Source: Alternaria dauci
Taxonomy: Eukaryota > Ascomycota > Dothideomycetes > Pleosporales > Pleosporaceae
Assembly (NCBI RefSeq): GCF_042100115.1
Contig: NC_091275.1
Location: forward strand, 1,488,001 to 1,552,000
Direction of reading: 5' to 3'
DNA length: 64,000 bases
A program made the position numbers and the translations under genes. Shown here piece after piece: positions 47,016 to 58,700 of this stretch (positions are counted from its first letter, which is position 1; each line of letters starts with the position of its first letter). The notes beneath the pieces were generated by a model. It was not told the origin of the DNA and made no database searches. It saw nothing but the letters and a program-made list of their open reading frames with translations.

Positions 47016-48847
47016 TTAAATAGTAATGTCCATGATCTCGCTTGCAAATTTACTTCTAGCTCTGATTCTAGGGCCGTAGAAGACCAGAATCCAAGGCACA
47101 ATGGTCAACAATGCGCCAATCCCTCCCAAGAGACTACTCGCTGGGCCGTAGCCTAGTTTGTTGTACATTTGAGTGGTGATGAGTGGGAAGACTCCACCTA
47201 TGTTGCAGTTAGTACAAGTCGACCGATCGTGAACGAAGATGACTCACCAAGCATGTTCCGGCAGAAAGACTGCGCTGCCAGTGCCGAACTCGCGTAGCGA
47301 TGGTACGTGTCTGCAAGAAAGTTGAAGGTCGCAAGGTAGATGCTGAAGATTCCAACGGTAGCAATACCAATTGCGATTGCAGGTACAACCCAATGGATAT
47401 CGGGGAAGCTTGTCCAACCAAACATGAAAAGACCGATAGGCATGCAGGCGCTTTCTATGCAGGCAAAGTAGAGGCGGCCTTCAGGAGTACCCGTTAGTTT
47501 TCCATTTCTCTTCGCAATCTTCTCTTGGTAAATTGACAATATCGTCGAGAGAATACTAGCTATCCCCATAGAAGCAAAGACAGCGTTGGCTTGTTGTAGT
47601 GAGAAACCATGGTTGCTCTGGAATACGAGTGGAATGGCGGCTAGAGTGAGATAAAGTACAGCCCAGGAAAAGGCAACCCAGAGCGAGAACCAGAATACTA
47701 CTGGCTCGGTGAAGAGAAGGTGGAATGGTCGGTAAAGGGAGACTCCTATCATCTTGCTGAGAGAAGCCCGTTCCTCGTCTGATCGTACTTTCCACCTCAA
47801 ACGCTGCGATACCACAACTCCAGGCTTTTCGGCATCGCGGATGTTGAAGCCATGATATCCAGCCGCCTCGCGGGCCTCATACCACTTGTTCAAAGCTTTG
47901 GCCTTCTTGGACAGAAGAACTGAGCCGCGGGTTTCTTTGAATACGATACACATCAGAACGACCACCGCCGCGGATGCAATAGCCTGTACGTAAAATATCC
48001 ACCTCCAGGAGGCGTTCTGGGCAATAAAGCCACAGACTAATGGTCCCCAGGAAGTGCCGAACAATGCAGCGCCCGAGAACAGAGCCATGGGGGTGTTGCG
48101 ATCCTGGGCATGGTATATGTCAGATACCACGCCGCCCACCATGGTCGAGAATGTAGATCCACCTACGCCCAGGAAGAAACGGACAATGAGCATACCGGCA
48201 TACGATTGGGTGAGGCCAGAGCAGAGCTGACAGATCACAAATAGAATACCAGAGGCGAGGAAGACTGGTCGTCGGCCATTGATCTCAGAGAAGGGGGCTA
48301 GGACCATTGGCGCAATGGCGAATCCAGTCGTAAAGGTTGTGATGCCGACCAGCGCTGCAACACTGCTGACACCCCATTCCTGCGTCATTTGCCCAACGCC
48401 CGGGCTGTAAGCTCCGGCTGAGAATGCAGTAAGCGCCGTGATGAAGCATGAGACGCACATTGTGAATCTTTTTCTTGTCTCGGACCAATCGAAAGGATTT
48501 GTATATTTGGTGAGGTTTGGGGGCTCAGGTGGAGCTCCCTGATCGGGTTGCGTCGGATGGATAGTTGTCGGGTGTGGAAGTTCCATGTCGAATGTGAGAT
48601 ATCGCCAGACAATTTCTGAACCCCGGACATGTTCTTGCGATGTGAATTCGATGCTGGTGTTGTTATTTCCATAGTAGTATTCTTTCTCTGTGTCGTTGTC
48701 TGGTTCGGTTGTGGAATCGTGACTTCTGGATTCCTCTGCCGAAATCCTGTACATGTCCGGCAATATGCTTATTCCCGTTTGGCTGGGCGAATCGGTAACT
48801 CCAAGTTCAGAGGTCTCTGGAAGGTTGATCTCCGGGTTGGCAGCCAT
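47016..48847 (-). CDS. Major facilitator superfamily transporter (DHA1 drug:H+ antiporter type)
   Basis: Two exons on the minus strand, 48847-47248 and 47197-47016; 593 aa. A hydrophilic N-terminus of about 130 residues precedes twelve predicted TM helices. Motif A-like SEINGRRPVFLASG lies between TM2 and TM3, and a motif C-like run (GAALFGTSWGPLVCGFI) in TM5. The loop between TM6 and TM7 holds KKAKALNKWYEAREAAG, as in fungal polyamine and multidrug exporters. The second exon supplies the last helices (FPLITTQMYNKLGYGPASSLLGGIGALLTIVPWILVFYGPRI) and the end DITI, recovered only by splicing the 50-nt intron. Plausible substrates are drugs, polyamines or metabolites; the adjacent monooxygenase is 3.3 kb away behind an F-box gene. 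Confidence 0.92.
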
Positions 48848-50611
48848 GGTGCCACAAACTCCTCCGCTTCAATGGAGATGCCAAAAGGGCTCGTTGGGTG
48901 CGTTGTAATGAATGCGTCAGAGTTCAAAAGCAAGCGTGAATCCGGTAACGCTGAAAAGCTCGATCTTCATAACTTAAGCGGCGGGTCAGGTCTGGTCCGC
49001 TAACCCACACCCGTAACCGATATGTATCCCAAGGAACAACTGCACGGTGTGAGACGCCCGGTGCTATTCCGACGGGATGGACAAAAATTGACTGATTGGT
49101 CGGGAATAGGAGTCCTTCTCCATCGTCCAGGCCCACCTAGCATGGGGCGTCCCGCTTCGGGCTAATCTTGGGAATTATCGTGTTCACCGACACGCCAAGG
49201 TCGCCTCAAAGTTTCTGAACTGGGGCGGAAAACAGGGTCGATCTGATGCGTCATGCGGGAAGGATGCTGGCGTGTGTCTCGAACAGAGACAGCTCAACCC
49301 GGACGTGCAAATGGCTCCCCGACCAGCGACCAATGCTAGCGGGAAGTACCAGCATATTCCCAAAAGCAAACACTTGCTTCGCTCTCCGATTTCTTGATAA
49401 CCGGTACAGGATGCAATGTCTTTGGAGAGTGGGGTCGATAGCAGGCATCTGATTTCGGATGTTAGGCCTGCATGTTCAGTAAGCTGCCAGACGCAGAGCA
49501 TCTAGGAACAGCGCAAGGTTGCTGCTTGGAGGTTGCACGAGGAGTGGAAGGTGTGACGTTTGCATGTAACACACGAACCTGTAATCGTCATGTCGCACCG
49601 TCTGCAAGAGGCTCGAGGCACCGATCATGATGGATGTCGCGCGACATGGTGGATGACGGCTGTTTGGCGACGCATTCACGGGGCCGCGCGCCGGAACAGA
49701 GTTACTCGGCCTGAATGCGGACCATGTGCGTGCCTACGCCAAAAACACTAGACGGGTTCTAATACCCAAGTACTTCTGCAATGCTGCACTCTACTTTGGC
49801 ATATGATGATTTCTCTCAAGAAGAAAACTATATCATACATCATATGTCAGATTCCAACTGTTATTGTGCTGTTGGTACAGAGGCAAAAGGCACAAGGTAC
49901 GTGTCAGGGCTTTCTGTGAAGAGCGTGGGAGCGTTGTTTACCGAACCGGTGATAAGCGCAACTTCTTCAATCGCTTTGCCAGCTCCCTAGGTACACAGTC
50001 GAGCTACTCGCCCTGGTACCAACACCGAACCCACACCATGCCACAGACCAATGTCGCCCTATCTCATCCAACGGTCCGCGAACGATCTGGCCTGCTTCGG
50101 GGGATGCTCACCCAGCGCGAACTAGAGCAGCGATGAAGAATTCCCGGCCTGCCTCGTTGCCTCATTGGCTTTCGCCAGCCTCGAATTGCGACAAATGCTC
50201 GGCAGGAGGGGCAACCCATTGGCAGCGCGACACCGCCGGAGATGTCGCGTCTTTGATTCGCCTGCTGGCCAACGACGTGGGATATTCGAGTGGCAGAAAA
50301 GCTCTGGTGGAGATACGTGACATGACGCCATATACGCTAGCTGGAAGTGTTGCTCGTCAACTGTTGTGGACGGCCATTACAAGAAGACAACAGACCCCGC
50401 TGCTAGGATTCTCTCTCACAGCAACTCTACAACTTCTCAATCAACCGCTCGGAAGGCACTTCAGCATCTTCCCCAAGCCCACTTGCACACGGAACCAAGA
50501 ACAAGGTACGATGGCAACCTCCTCTCGCCTTGCCTACCCCGCCACCCTACCCCACATGTTTGCGGAGTTTGCCTGGACACGACTGACATGAGCATCAGCA
50601 AAAGAGACACA
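48848..50611. other. Divergent intergenic region
   Basis: About 1.76 kb between the leftward transporter and the rightward peroxiredoxin. Open frames in several directions have no coding character. The final 250 bp upstream of the peroxiredoxin are open in its frame but lack an ATG before 50588. Confidence 0.45.
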
Positions 50612-51399
50612 ATGACCGACCGACCGGAACCCCTCAGGCTCGGCTCCAAGGCCCCCAACTTCAAGGCTGAGACGACCCAAGGCCCCATCGACTTCCACGA
50701 GTTCATCGGCGACAACTGGGTCGTCCTCTTCTCTCACCCCGAGGACTATACCCCTGTGTGCACAACTGAGCTCGGTGCTTTTGCCAAGTTGGAGCCTGAG
50801 TTCACCCGTCGCGGAGCCAAGCTCATCGGTCTCTCAGCAAACACAATTGAAAGTCATGGAGGCTGGATCAAAGATATCGACGAGATCTCCGGCAGCAACC
50901 TCAAGTTCCCCATCATCGGCGACAAGGAGCGCAAGGTTGCGCTGGCATACGACATGTGAGTAACAGAAGCTTCACAACGGACATGGCACAACTGACAAAT
51001 AGGCAGGATCGACCACCAAGATGCAAGTAACGTAGATGAGAAGGGAACTGCGTTTACCATTCGCTCAGTTTTCATCATCGACCCCAAGAAGACCATTCGC
51101 TTGATACTTTCTTATCCGGCCAGTACCGGAAGGAACACCGCCGAAGTTCTACGAGTTTTGGATTCCCTCCAGACTGGCGATAAGCATCGCGTTACCACGC
51201 CTATTAATTGGGTCCCTGGTGATGACGTCATTGTTCATCCATCGATTAAGACCGAGGATGCGAAGACCATATTCCCAGACATCAGAATCGTCAAACCTTA
51301 CCTCCGCTATACTCCTCTGCCGTAAGTGTCTAGTTACGAAATGTTTTCGAGACATGCGCTGACTTCACAAAAAGTAAGGAGAAGACTTCTGCTGCTTAG
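50612..51399 (+). CDS. 1-Cys peroxiredoxin (Prx6 type)
   Basis: Reduces peroxides through one peroxidatic Cys. Three exons, 50612-50955, 51007-51321 and 51375-51399; 227 aa. The peroxidatic site is HPEDYTPVCTTE (Cys about 50), and the Prx6 signatures TTQGPIDFHEFIGDNWVVLFS, LIGLSANTIESHGGWIKDI and GTAFTIRSVFIIDPKKTIRLILSYPASTGRN are present. The last exon is only 25 nt, adding KEKTSAA; without splicing the frame would end one codon earlier than the intron. The strong GTAAGT donor, a CTGAC branch and the family's lysine/glutamate tail favour splicing. Start: MTDRPEPLRLGS at 50612; an ATG eight codons upstream (50588) is also in frame. Mitochondrial or cytosolic location is not decided by the sequence. 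Confidence 0.9.
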
Positions 51400-51724
51400 A
51401 CGCATGCATCACCGACGAAGCGATATCTTGAGACGAGACAACCACAAAAGCCCATATCAATATTGTGGCGGTGGCGGATATTGGGGTAGATTGGATGATA
51501 ACAAGGCATGGTATATAGCCCAGTCTATGCTTGGCTGCGAGAATGGACAAGGCAAATCATGAGAATGAAGTTCGTCTACCTTATGTGTGCTTTTCAAATC
51601 GTGTCTGATGGCCATGCTATGCTGATCCTATAACAACAACAGGGGGCGTCATAAAATCGCGACGTGGTTGTGCGAGCGATTACACAACCTTCGCTTCCAT
51701 TTGCGTGTTGTTGATCATACTATA

Positions 51725-51837
51725 CAAGGGAAAAGTCCAATGCCACCCCTGTAGTTGCCTGGGTAGAGTATCGTCATATGACGGAGATTGATTGCTCGCC
51801 CTATAGTTGTCTGGTAGGGTGTTCGACTTTTCCCTTG
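51725..51837 (+). mobile_element. MITE-like element, copy 1 (113 bp, TA target duplication)
   Basis: The element starts CAAGGGAAAAGTC and ends with the exact inverse GACTTTTCCCTTG, giving 13 bp of perfect terminal inverted repeat and weaker pairing a few bases further in. It is flanked by TA on both sides (51723-51724 and 51838-51839), the duplication made by Tc1/mariner-type transposases. Inside are two related segments in the same orientation (CTGTAGTTGCCTGG and CTATAGTTGTCTGG). It has no coding capacity. A second diverged copy lies 3 kb downstream in the opposite orientation. The superfamily assignment is inference from the TA duplication. Confidence 0.82.
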
Positions 51838-52640
51838 TATGATGTGCAATGTATTCTGGGACGGCGTTCAACTCAGTTGATGTTAGCGAAGCCTGGGCAG
51901 AAATGATCCAAGTGGTCGTGGCGACTAACTAGCAATATCACTAACGCTATCTTTATGAAAGAACCCGTTTTATTTTTGTCATTTACACTCTACCTATAGC
52001 ACATCCTAAATGTATACACTATTACTTTTGGATCAGATTTCTATTGAACAATACTACGTATACTTCTAGGACAGATTTCAGAAGGGGTAAAACTTAGTGG
52101 GAAAGTGCTTCTTTGTATCATTCACGCCATGTTCATCGCTCATACTGACACCAGTGGGCCCGGGGTAGAGGGATCCATCTTGATGTCTCGAAGCTATACT
52201 TGCACCATGTAGTCCTCTCGCACACCTCCGTGAACACCACCTGAAGAGGGCAACAGGACAGTATTGTTTAGGGCTCAATGCTGTTACTGCGGCACTTGGT
52301 GCGACAGGAGCAACTCTACTCCGACTGATTATCGGTACCTTTGGCTGCTCTTGCCATGCTTGGTCGCGTATTATGGCTGCAAATTGCTTTGACGACCGAA
52401 GATGGATTTCGCGTGCCGCGTTTGCTTGACAGTTTGATGATATTGTTGCCGTTTGGCGAGTATCATACGATTGGCTCCTACTCTCAGTCATGACTGCTCT
52501 TTCCCCGACTCCATGCCGCCATCTTTCGTCATTCACATGCTCTTTCCTTGTCCTCACTCTCACCCCACCCGTATATAATGCCACTTTTCGTCCGCTCACC
52601 TCCTCTCCTCTTCCTCCTTTTCCTCCTCACTTCTCGCCTC

Positions 52641-52676
52641 TCTTCTTCTTCTTCTTCTTCTTCTTCTTCTTCTTCT
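52641..52676. repeat. (TTC)n microsatellite
   Basis: About twelve TTC units inside a longer pyrimidine-rich tract, about 80-120 bp before the ATG of the Cys-rich orphan gene. Such tracts are common in fungal promoters and are prone to length change. Confidence 0.85.
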
Positions 52677-52757
52677 ACACCAACAACTTTGTTACTTCGC
52701 TGGCTTCTGCTTTACTGGTGATCCACTCTGGTGCTCACCGGTACACCCACGAACATC

Positions 52758-53531
52758 ATGCAGCCGCCTTGTCATGACCGCGCCGCCCTTCCGGCTCCTC
52801 TCACCCGGAAGAGCAATCCGACCTCACCTTCCAAGGTACAGAGCTCCACAAAGTCATTACAACCAAGTCTAACATCATCGTGCAGTTCCCTCCCACCTTC
52901 TTCATCAGAACCTCTCGCCGTTGGTACCAAGGCTGTGGAGGTGAAGCCCATCGCGCCGTCGTCATACTCTCAAGCACTCTTGTCTGGCCGAGCGACAGGA
53001 GCAACCCAGGCTCCTACCATTGCTGCTGGTACAGGTTCTTCCCAAGCCTCGGCCACCATGTATACCCCAAGGCCCACCCCGAGTCTCAAGGCACTACCTC
53101 CAGGCGTGCCTGTACCTCCCCCCACTACCAAGGTTCCGTGCAGACACTACAAAAAATGGCACAGGAAAGGTGGGCCTGCTGTCTGTCTTGTTCGCTCTCA
53201 TCCTACCTGTAGAGCTGCCAACGGAAGGTAGACATCCATCCTCTTATTGTCTACAATGCACCGCTAATCTGTACATAGCTCTTCAATGATCCTGGCTTGC
53301 AGCAATTGCCAGTTGTCCTTGTGCAACCGGTGTCAGAGGAAGTTGACCGACCATAGCGGCTCGAAGAGTGGCTCGAAGAGGTTGGGAGATCATGGATACG
53401 AGGGTGAGTGGACACGCCCGCATGGTCCGCCAGCCCACTCGAAAGCACACCAGTCCTACCCCGGCACCATGTTCCCTGATGGGAAATACGGCTTCACACC
53501 CGCCGATTATCAGTACCTCGAGTCACTTTGA
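52758..53531 (+). CDS. Cys-rich orphan protein
   Basis: Two exons, 52758-53227 and 53279-53531, joined by a 51-nt GT-AG intron with a CTAAT branch; 240 aa. The first 120 residues are Ser/Pro/Thr/Ala-rich and disordered. A Cys/His-rich region spans the junction: VPCRHYKKWHRKGGPAVC, then PTC, then ACSNCQLSLCNRCQRK. The spacing suggests a zinc-binding unit, though no named zinc-finger class fits. The end (MFPDGKYGFTPADYQYLESL) is aromatic and acidic. No signal peptide. The gene sits between two copies of a MITE and may be lineage-specific. The start is the first true ATG in a frame that is open further upstream. Confidence 0.6.
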
Positions 53532-55719
53532 GGGATACCACTGTTTTTCGGGCTTGCCCGTACTCCTTTGTGTGGTCTTGTCTCTACCACACTAGGTTAT
53601 GTCAGAGCGAAGGCAAGGATGAGCTGTCTTTGTCGTCATTACTCTGGGCGCGCCCGTTTCCGCAGTCGTTTCCACGAGATTGTAGAGTCGCCTCTTCGGT
53701 CTCTAGGAGGATTACTATATCGTGATAATCATTGGGGTTGAGCTTTGGGGAGTTTCCGCAGTCGTTACATGACAGAGAATACACTCGTACACTGTACTTA
53801 CCACATTCGTTCCAGTGATACTAGTGCTATCGACACATGGCTAATAAAGGAATCCTGACCCATGGTGCGTGGCATGATTGACCAATAGTTGTAAGTGACA
53901 TAGAGTTATGATATTCGACACTCAACTGAGGGCTGGAGTCGTCGATGCTGGAGTCGCGTGCGCGCTCAGAGCTTGCACTCACCAACTGGAGAATAGGAAA
54001 CGAGTGCCGGCTGGTACGGGCATGAGCATGAGCCCCGGTAAGAGCCGAAGCACTACAGATGGGCGTGCCAACGACAACGGCACCAGCAGGACAAGACACC
54101 AATGCCGATCTCTAGGTATAGGAAGCTCGATTTAGCTCTGGGGCAGCGTAGACGGCTCCGAAACGTTTCAGGAATTCTGACTTGGACGAGAAATGTTCCG
54201 AGGCTTACCAAGCTCTTTCTTCAGCAACGTTCCGAGTCATGCGTTCCGAAGGGTCCTTTCAGGTCTCCAGGCGATGCTGCCTGGAAATATCGATTAGCAT
54301 CTCCATATACCGTGTCGGAACTACGAAACATATGACGCCATGCCACTCGCCGGCTTTGAAGCGCACTGATAGCACACTGGCTCCGATTTGAGATTAATAA
54401 GGACGGTGCGAATAACGACAGGCTACGCCTCGGTTCAGTCCGACGCACTACCAGGAAGCCTCCGACTACCATAGAGGCTTCCAAATACCGCTTTCCCGAG
54501 TGCTAGTTCAGCTTCACCGATCAATCGATGTGAACATCCAGACGGGCCTCCTACGCTAACAGCGCCTCCAATCTTGAACGTTCGACTGTTGATTTGTTGC
54601 CCCAACATTCATTGCGCTAATGTGTTTTCGCGACCGTGCTCTTGCGTTGATGATTCCTCTTCGCAAGCCTTGCGGAGCCAAAAGTCTGCAGTGCCCTCGC
54701 ATCTCGTGAACGAACGCCGATGTTACTGGTATCGCACGGTGACGTTTTTGCGGCCTGAAATTAGCGCCTATGGCTCGGGGTCCCCAACCACGCTATACAA
54801 GAACAATCAAACACCTTACTCAGGCAACTACAGGAAGAGCAATTAATCCTCCTTGTATAGCGATGCTCTGCCTAGGCAACTACAGGGGTGGCGTTCGATT
54901 TTTCCCTTGTATGGCGTGCAACGGTCTGATTCACGAGTCTCAGCCTATCATCTCATTTCGGATCTCCCTCCGCCTCCACACCCTCCGCCGCCTACCCTGT
55001 CTACTACTGTTTCACCCCACCGGAAAGTCTTCAGCTATCGAAGTGCTGCAGCCGCTCTGCCTCTGGATACGTCCAACATCGATACCTTGCTAGCGAACCT
55101 GCAGGCGCCAGGACTGACGATTCTTGCCAAGGCTCTAGTCCATTTCCAGCGTAGAGGCCTCCACACGAACCTCGCTGTCATCTGTATCGCGCGAGTTCAG
55201 CAGCACCACGCGTTGAATACCGCCTCTTCCTTCTCTGCATACGTCTACCGTTCCCCTGGATCATCTTCCCCGCTCGCTCCCGTGTGTGGCAATTCTCCTT
55301 CACAAGTAAGGCCCCTCTTCCTTTTATAAGCCTGCACCCCTCCCTTTGTTTCGCTTGTCGATTTTCAGCCCATGCTGTCAGCATCAACATGTTGTGTCGT
55401 TTTGCCATTCCCGTATCATAGCCCTCTCATCCCGAAAAGAGCTAGATTTTTTCCCCTATCATACCGCAAGGCGCCGCGTCGCAAGATCACTGTTCGTGCC
55501 ACGGTAGCAAGTCGCACTGCAGCAACATGCCCTTCCCTAATGTGTAAAGATGGTTTTTCAACTTGCGGTAGGGCCTCTCTTGGTAGCTCGCACCTTGCAA
55601 CGACGTCCGCATTGGAAATATGTTGCAGCTCATAACAGACCATTTCAAAATCAGGCCGTCCCTCATCTTTCAGCATTACCTTGCATCTTCATTCTCATCC
55701 TGCAAACTGGTTACTAACG
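53532..55719. other. Large intergenic region with MITE copy 2
   Basis: About 2.2 kb. It contains MITE copy 2 (54798-54909) and a 15-bp direct repeat (GTTTCCGCAGTCGTT, at about 53656 and 53752). From inside the MITE, an open plus-strand frame runs to 55329 without an ATG at its head; a possible intron (GTAAGG at 55306 to an AG near 55369) links it to a further open frame ending at 55635. These could be leader or 5' exons of the kelch gene, or chance. A minus-strand frame with a true ATG (55676-55416, 86 codons) overlaps; I do not call it a gene. Confidence 0.4.
54798..54909 (-). mobile_element. MITE-like element, copy 2 (112 bp, TA target duplication)
   Basis: It aligns end to end with copy 1 when reverse-complemented: CAAGGGAAAA, then CGAACGCCACCCCTGTAGTT and TTGCCTGAG near the far end. 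The better-kept terminus is at 54909 (CCCTTG inverted); the other end (CAAGAACAATC) has decayed. Flanking TA at 54796-54797 and 54910-54911. Differences from copy 1 are largely transitions. Near the middle it has an extra ATACAAGG motif like its own terminus. No coding capacity. Confidence 0.8.
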
Positions 55720-58700
55720 ATGGCACTGCCTCTAGGCCTATTCTATCCCTCTGTCGGTGCTAGTACCGAGCCATTGGATGACACGTCGTCATTTTGGAAA
55801 AAGTCAAGGGGGATAAATATCAGACAGGTCTTGACGAAGAAGAGACGTTCTGTCGACTCTACGGGTTCTCTTTCCATCACCTATCGCAGGATCCACTCGG
55901 AAACTCCACCGGAATCTGATTGGTCTCGTCGAATCAAATCCAAGCACGTGCCCATCGTCCATGGTCAGATTGTAACACCTAAAAGCCTCTGTACGAGTTT
56001 TGACCTCAGCTCTTCGCCATCGAGTAGCTGTCCTAGCGTTTCCGGAATCCCCTTGCCGAGCGGCAAATCCCTGAGTGTATCCTCCAGCGTCAAGTCTCGT
56101 CATGTGGAGGTTGTGATACCAAACTGGACTATACCTCTACAGAGATTCGCATCCTCTTCCGTCGAGTTATTTCTTGACCTTGGCAGTTCTCAGCACATTA
56201 CCGCTTCGCTACAAAGCCCGCGCAGCATGTCTAGCCGGACTCATACCCTGGATTCTCAAACATCGGCACCCTTTACGTCGAGTTTGAACAACAGCCAAAC
56301 AAGTTTGCACCATCAAGACGGTCAAGATGGCGGATCCGACCGGCCACCGACATCTTCAACCCGGACGCCTGGTATGTCTCAGTCTCCAGCTATGCTTGCA
56401 GGCCTTGCAACACCGACAAGTTCAACGGCAGGATTGTCGGGTTTAGTTTGCAATGTACATCGTACAACTGGAAGAGAACCACATCCCCTCGTGGGCGCCA
56501 CTACCACCATATTAGGCGACAAACTATATGTTTTTGGTGGACGCCGACTATCCCGGACGAGACCACAGCTTACCTCGGACTTGTATGAACTCGATCTCGT
56601 CAAGCGCCACTGGACAAAAGTCGACGCAAAAGGAGACATTCCGCCGCCTCGGTATTTCCACAGCGTCTGCCCACTTGGTGACACGAAACTTGTTTGTTAT
56701 GGAGGCATGTCACCTGTAAGTCCATCTTCTAACCAAGCAACTTCTGTCATACAAGGTGCTCCTGCCGATGCTCAACCTGAGGTGGTGGTCATGTCCGATG
56801 TCCACATATACGATGCGCCTACAAGAACGTGGATGCATGTCGCCACAACCGATCCACCCCAAGGTCGTTATGCACATTGCGCCACCATACTCCCCAGCTC
56901 TGCCGTTTTCAGTTCGACATCGGCTGCTGTAACAGCCATACGGCACAACCCACCTTCTTCGAATCCCAACCAGGGTTCTCTTGGCGTGCAGTTGGATGGC
57001 GAGGGTGGCGCGGAGATGCTCGTCGTGGGCGGGCAGGACAGTGCCAACCACTACATTGAACAGATCAGCGTTTTCAATCTCCGGAGCCTCAAGTGGACGG
57101 AAACTAGCACATTAGGCAGAAGTTGCGGCGCTTATCGAAGCGTGGTTGCGCCTCTTACCAGCATCGACCCCGACGATATTGGTGGGGGAACACGACAGGC
57201 TGGTGAAGCAAGAGCACCCGAAGAGCGAATCTCCAACAAGACTGGCGAATCTTCAATGCTCATATACTCCAACTACAATTTCCTAGATGTCAAACTCGAA
57301 TTACAAGTACGGCACCCCGATGGAACTCTCTCTGAGAAGCCAATGCACGGCAATTTCTCGCCACCGGGCCTCCGATTTCCAAACGGCGGTGTCATCAACA
57401 ATCACTTTGTAGTGAGCGGTACATTCTTGACCTCCTCAAAACAAGAGTATGCACTGTGGGCTCTCGACTTGCGAACGCTGAGTTGGGGCCGCATCGAAGC
57501 CGGTGGTAACATCTTCAGCCAGGGGAGCTGGAACAGGGGAGTGCTGTGGAATCGTCGAAACAGCTTCGTTATTCTCGGAAACCGCAAGAGAAGTCTCGTC
57601 GAAGACTACAACCATCGGCGCATCAATTTCTCAAACATGTGTGTGGTTGAACTAGAGGCATTTGGACTCTACGATAACCCACGCAAAGTAACACCAGCAT
57701 CGGGATTTAGTTCTGTAAGCGCACCACCCCAGCACGATGGACTTGACATGCTTGCCGGTGGTCGCACGTTGTTACCCGCAGCCACGGAGCTTGGTCAGCT
57801 GGCTCTAGGCATGCGAGAACTCGCGGATATGGATTTCTTGGCGTTACATGGCGAGCGCATACCCGTTAACTCCCACATCATTGCTCGACGCTGGGGCCCC
57901 TATTTCAATCAGCTGCTTCGTGAGAGTGCCCAAAGCGCCGAGAAAGAAAATGCCGAGGCGGCGACTCTACGACCTACTGCCACAATGCATCCATCAAGGA
58001 ACTCGAGCATTACCATTACACCTTCAATCAGGACGACTTACTCAACCGCGACAACACTCACCGCCAACACTATAACGCCATCCGAGGCTACAGCCGTGTC
58101 AGCGAACTCTTACTCCTCACTGAGCCCCCCAGAACCTTCATCGCACTCGCCGTCGCAACGACCTCGAACCCTGTTCCTCCCACACACCCATCTCACACTT
58201 CAAGCCCTTATACATTTCCTGTACACATCTTCATTACCACCACATAACTCACCCCTATGCTCACCGCAGATTCTTTGTTCTCTACTCCAGCTGGCGCGAC
58301 CATACCACATTGATGGCTTGTTGGAAGCGATCATCGAACGACTCCATGTCTTACTAGACAACAGAAATACTGCGGCAATCTTCAACGCTGCAGCCATGGC
58401 AGCTGGCGGCGGCTCTGGTATCGCATTCAAGGGTGTCAATGGTATGTCGGGCACAAACGGAACTACAAATGGCTTCTCAAACTCTGTTTCGAGCACCAAT
58501 ACTACAGTTGCCGACGTGGAACGGAGTCTGGATGCCGGCCTTCGCGCACTCCGCGTCAACACTGATGTAGATCGAAATCACGATGACGAAGTCAGCTCAG
58601 CGGCGTCGGAAGCAACATCAGCTTCAGCCTCCGATAGCGGATTTGGGGATGGGAGTGGCATTGAAGACCGAGAGACATGGAATGGGGAGATAAGTGCAGT

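Larger units (their letters stand above)
51400..52757. other. Intergenic region with a MITE copy and a TTC microsatellite
   Basis: The gene-free interval between the peroxiredoxin and the Cys-rich orphan gene. It holds MITE copy 1 (51725-51837) and a pure TTC run at about 52641-52676 within a pyrimidine-rich promoter tract that starts near 52590. The rest has nothing I can name. Confidence 0.7.

Noticed and set aside
42217..51399. Secondary-metabolite gene cluster
   Set aside because: No polyketide synthase, NRPS, terpene cyclase or prenyltransferase is present. The genes between are housekeeping types.
55416..55676. 86-codon minus-strand ORF with a true ATG
   Set aside because: It lies within the putative leader of the kelch gene and overlaps an open plus-strand frame. 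It has no domain or other support.
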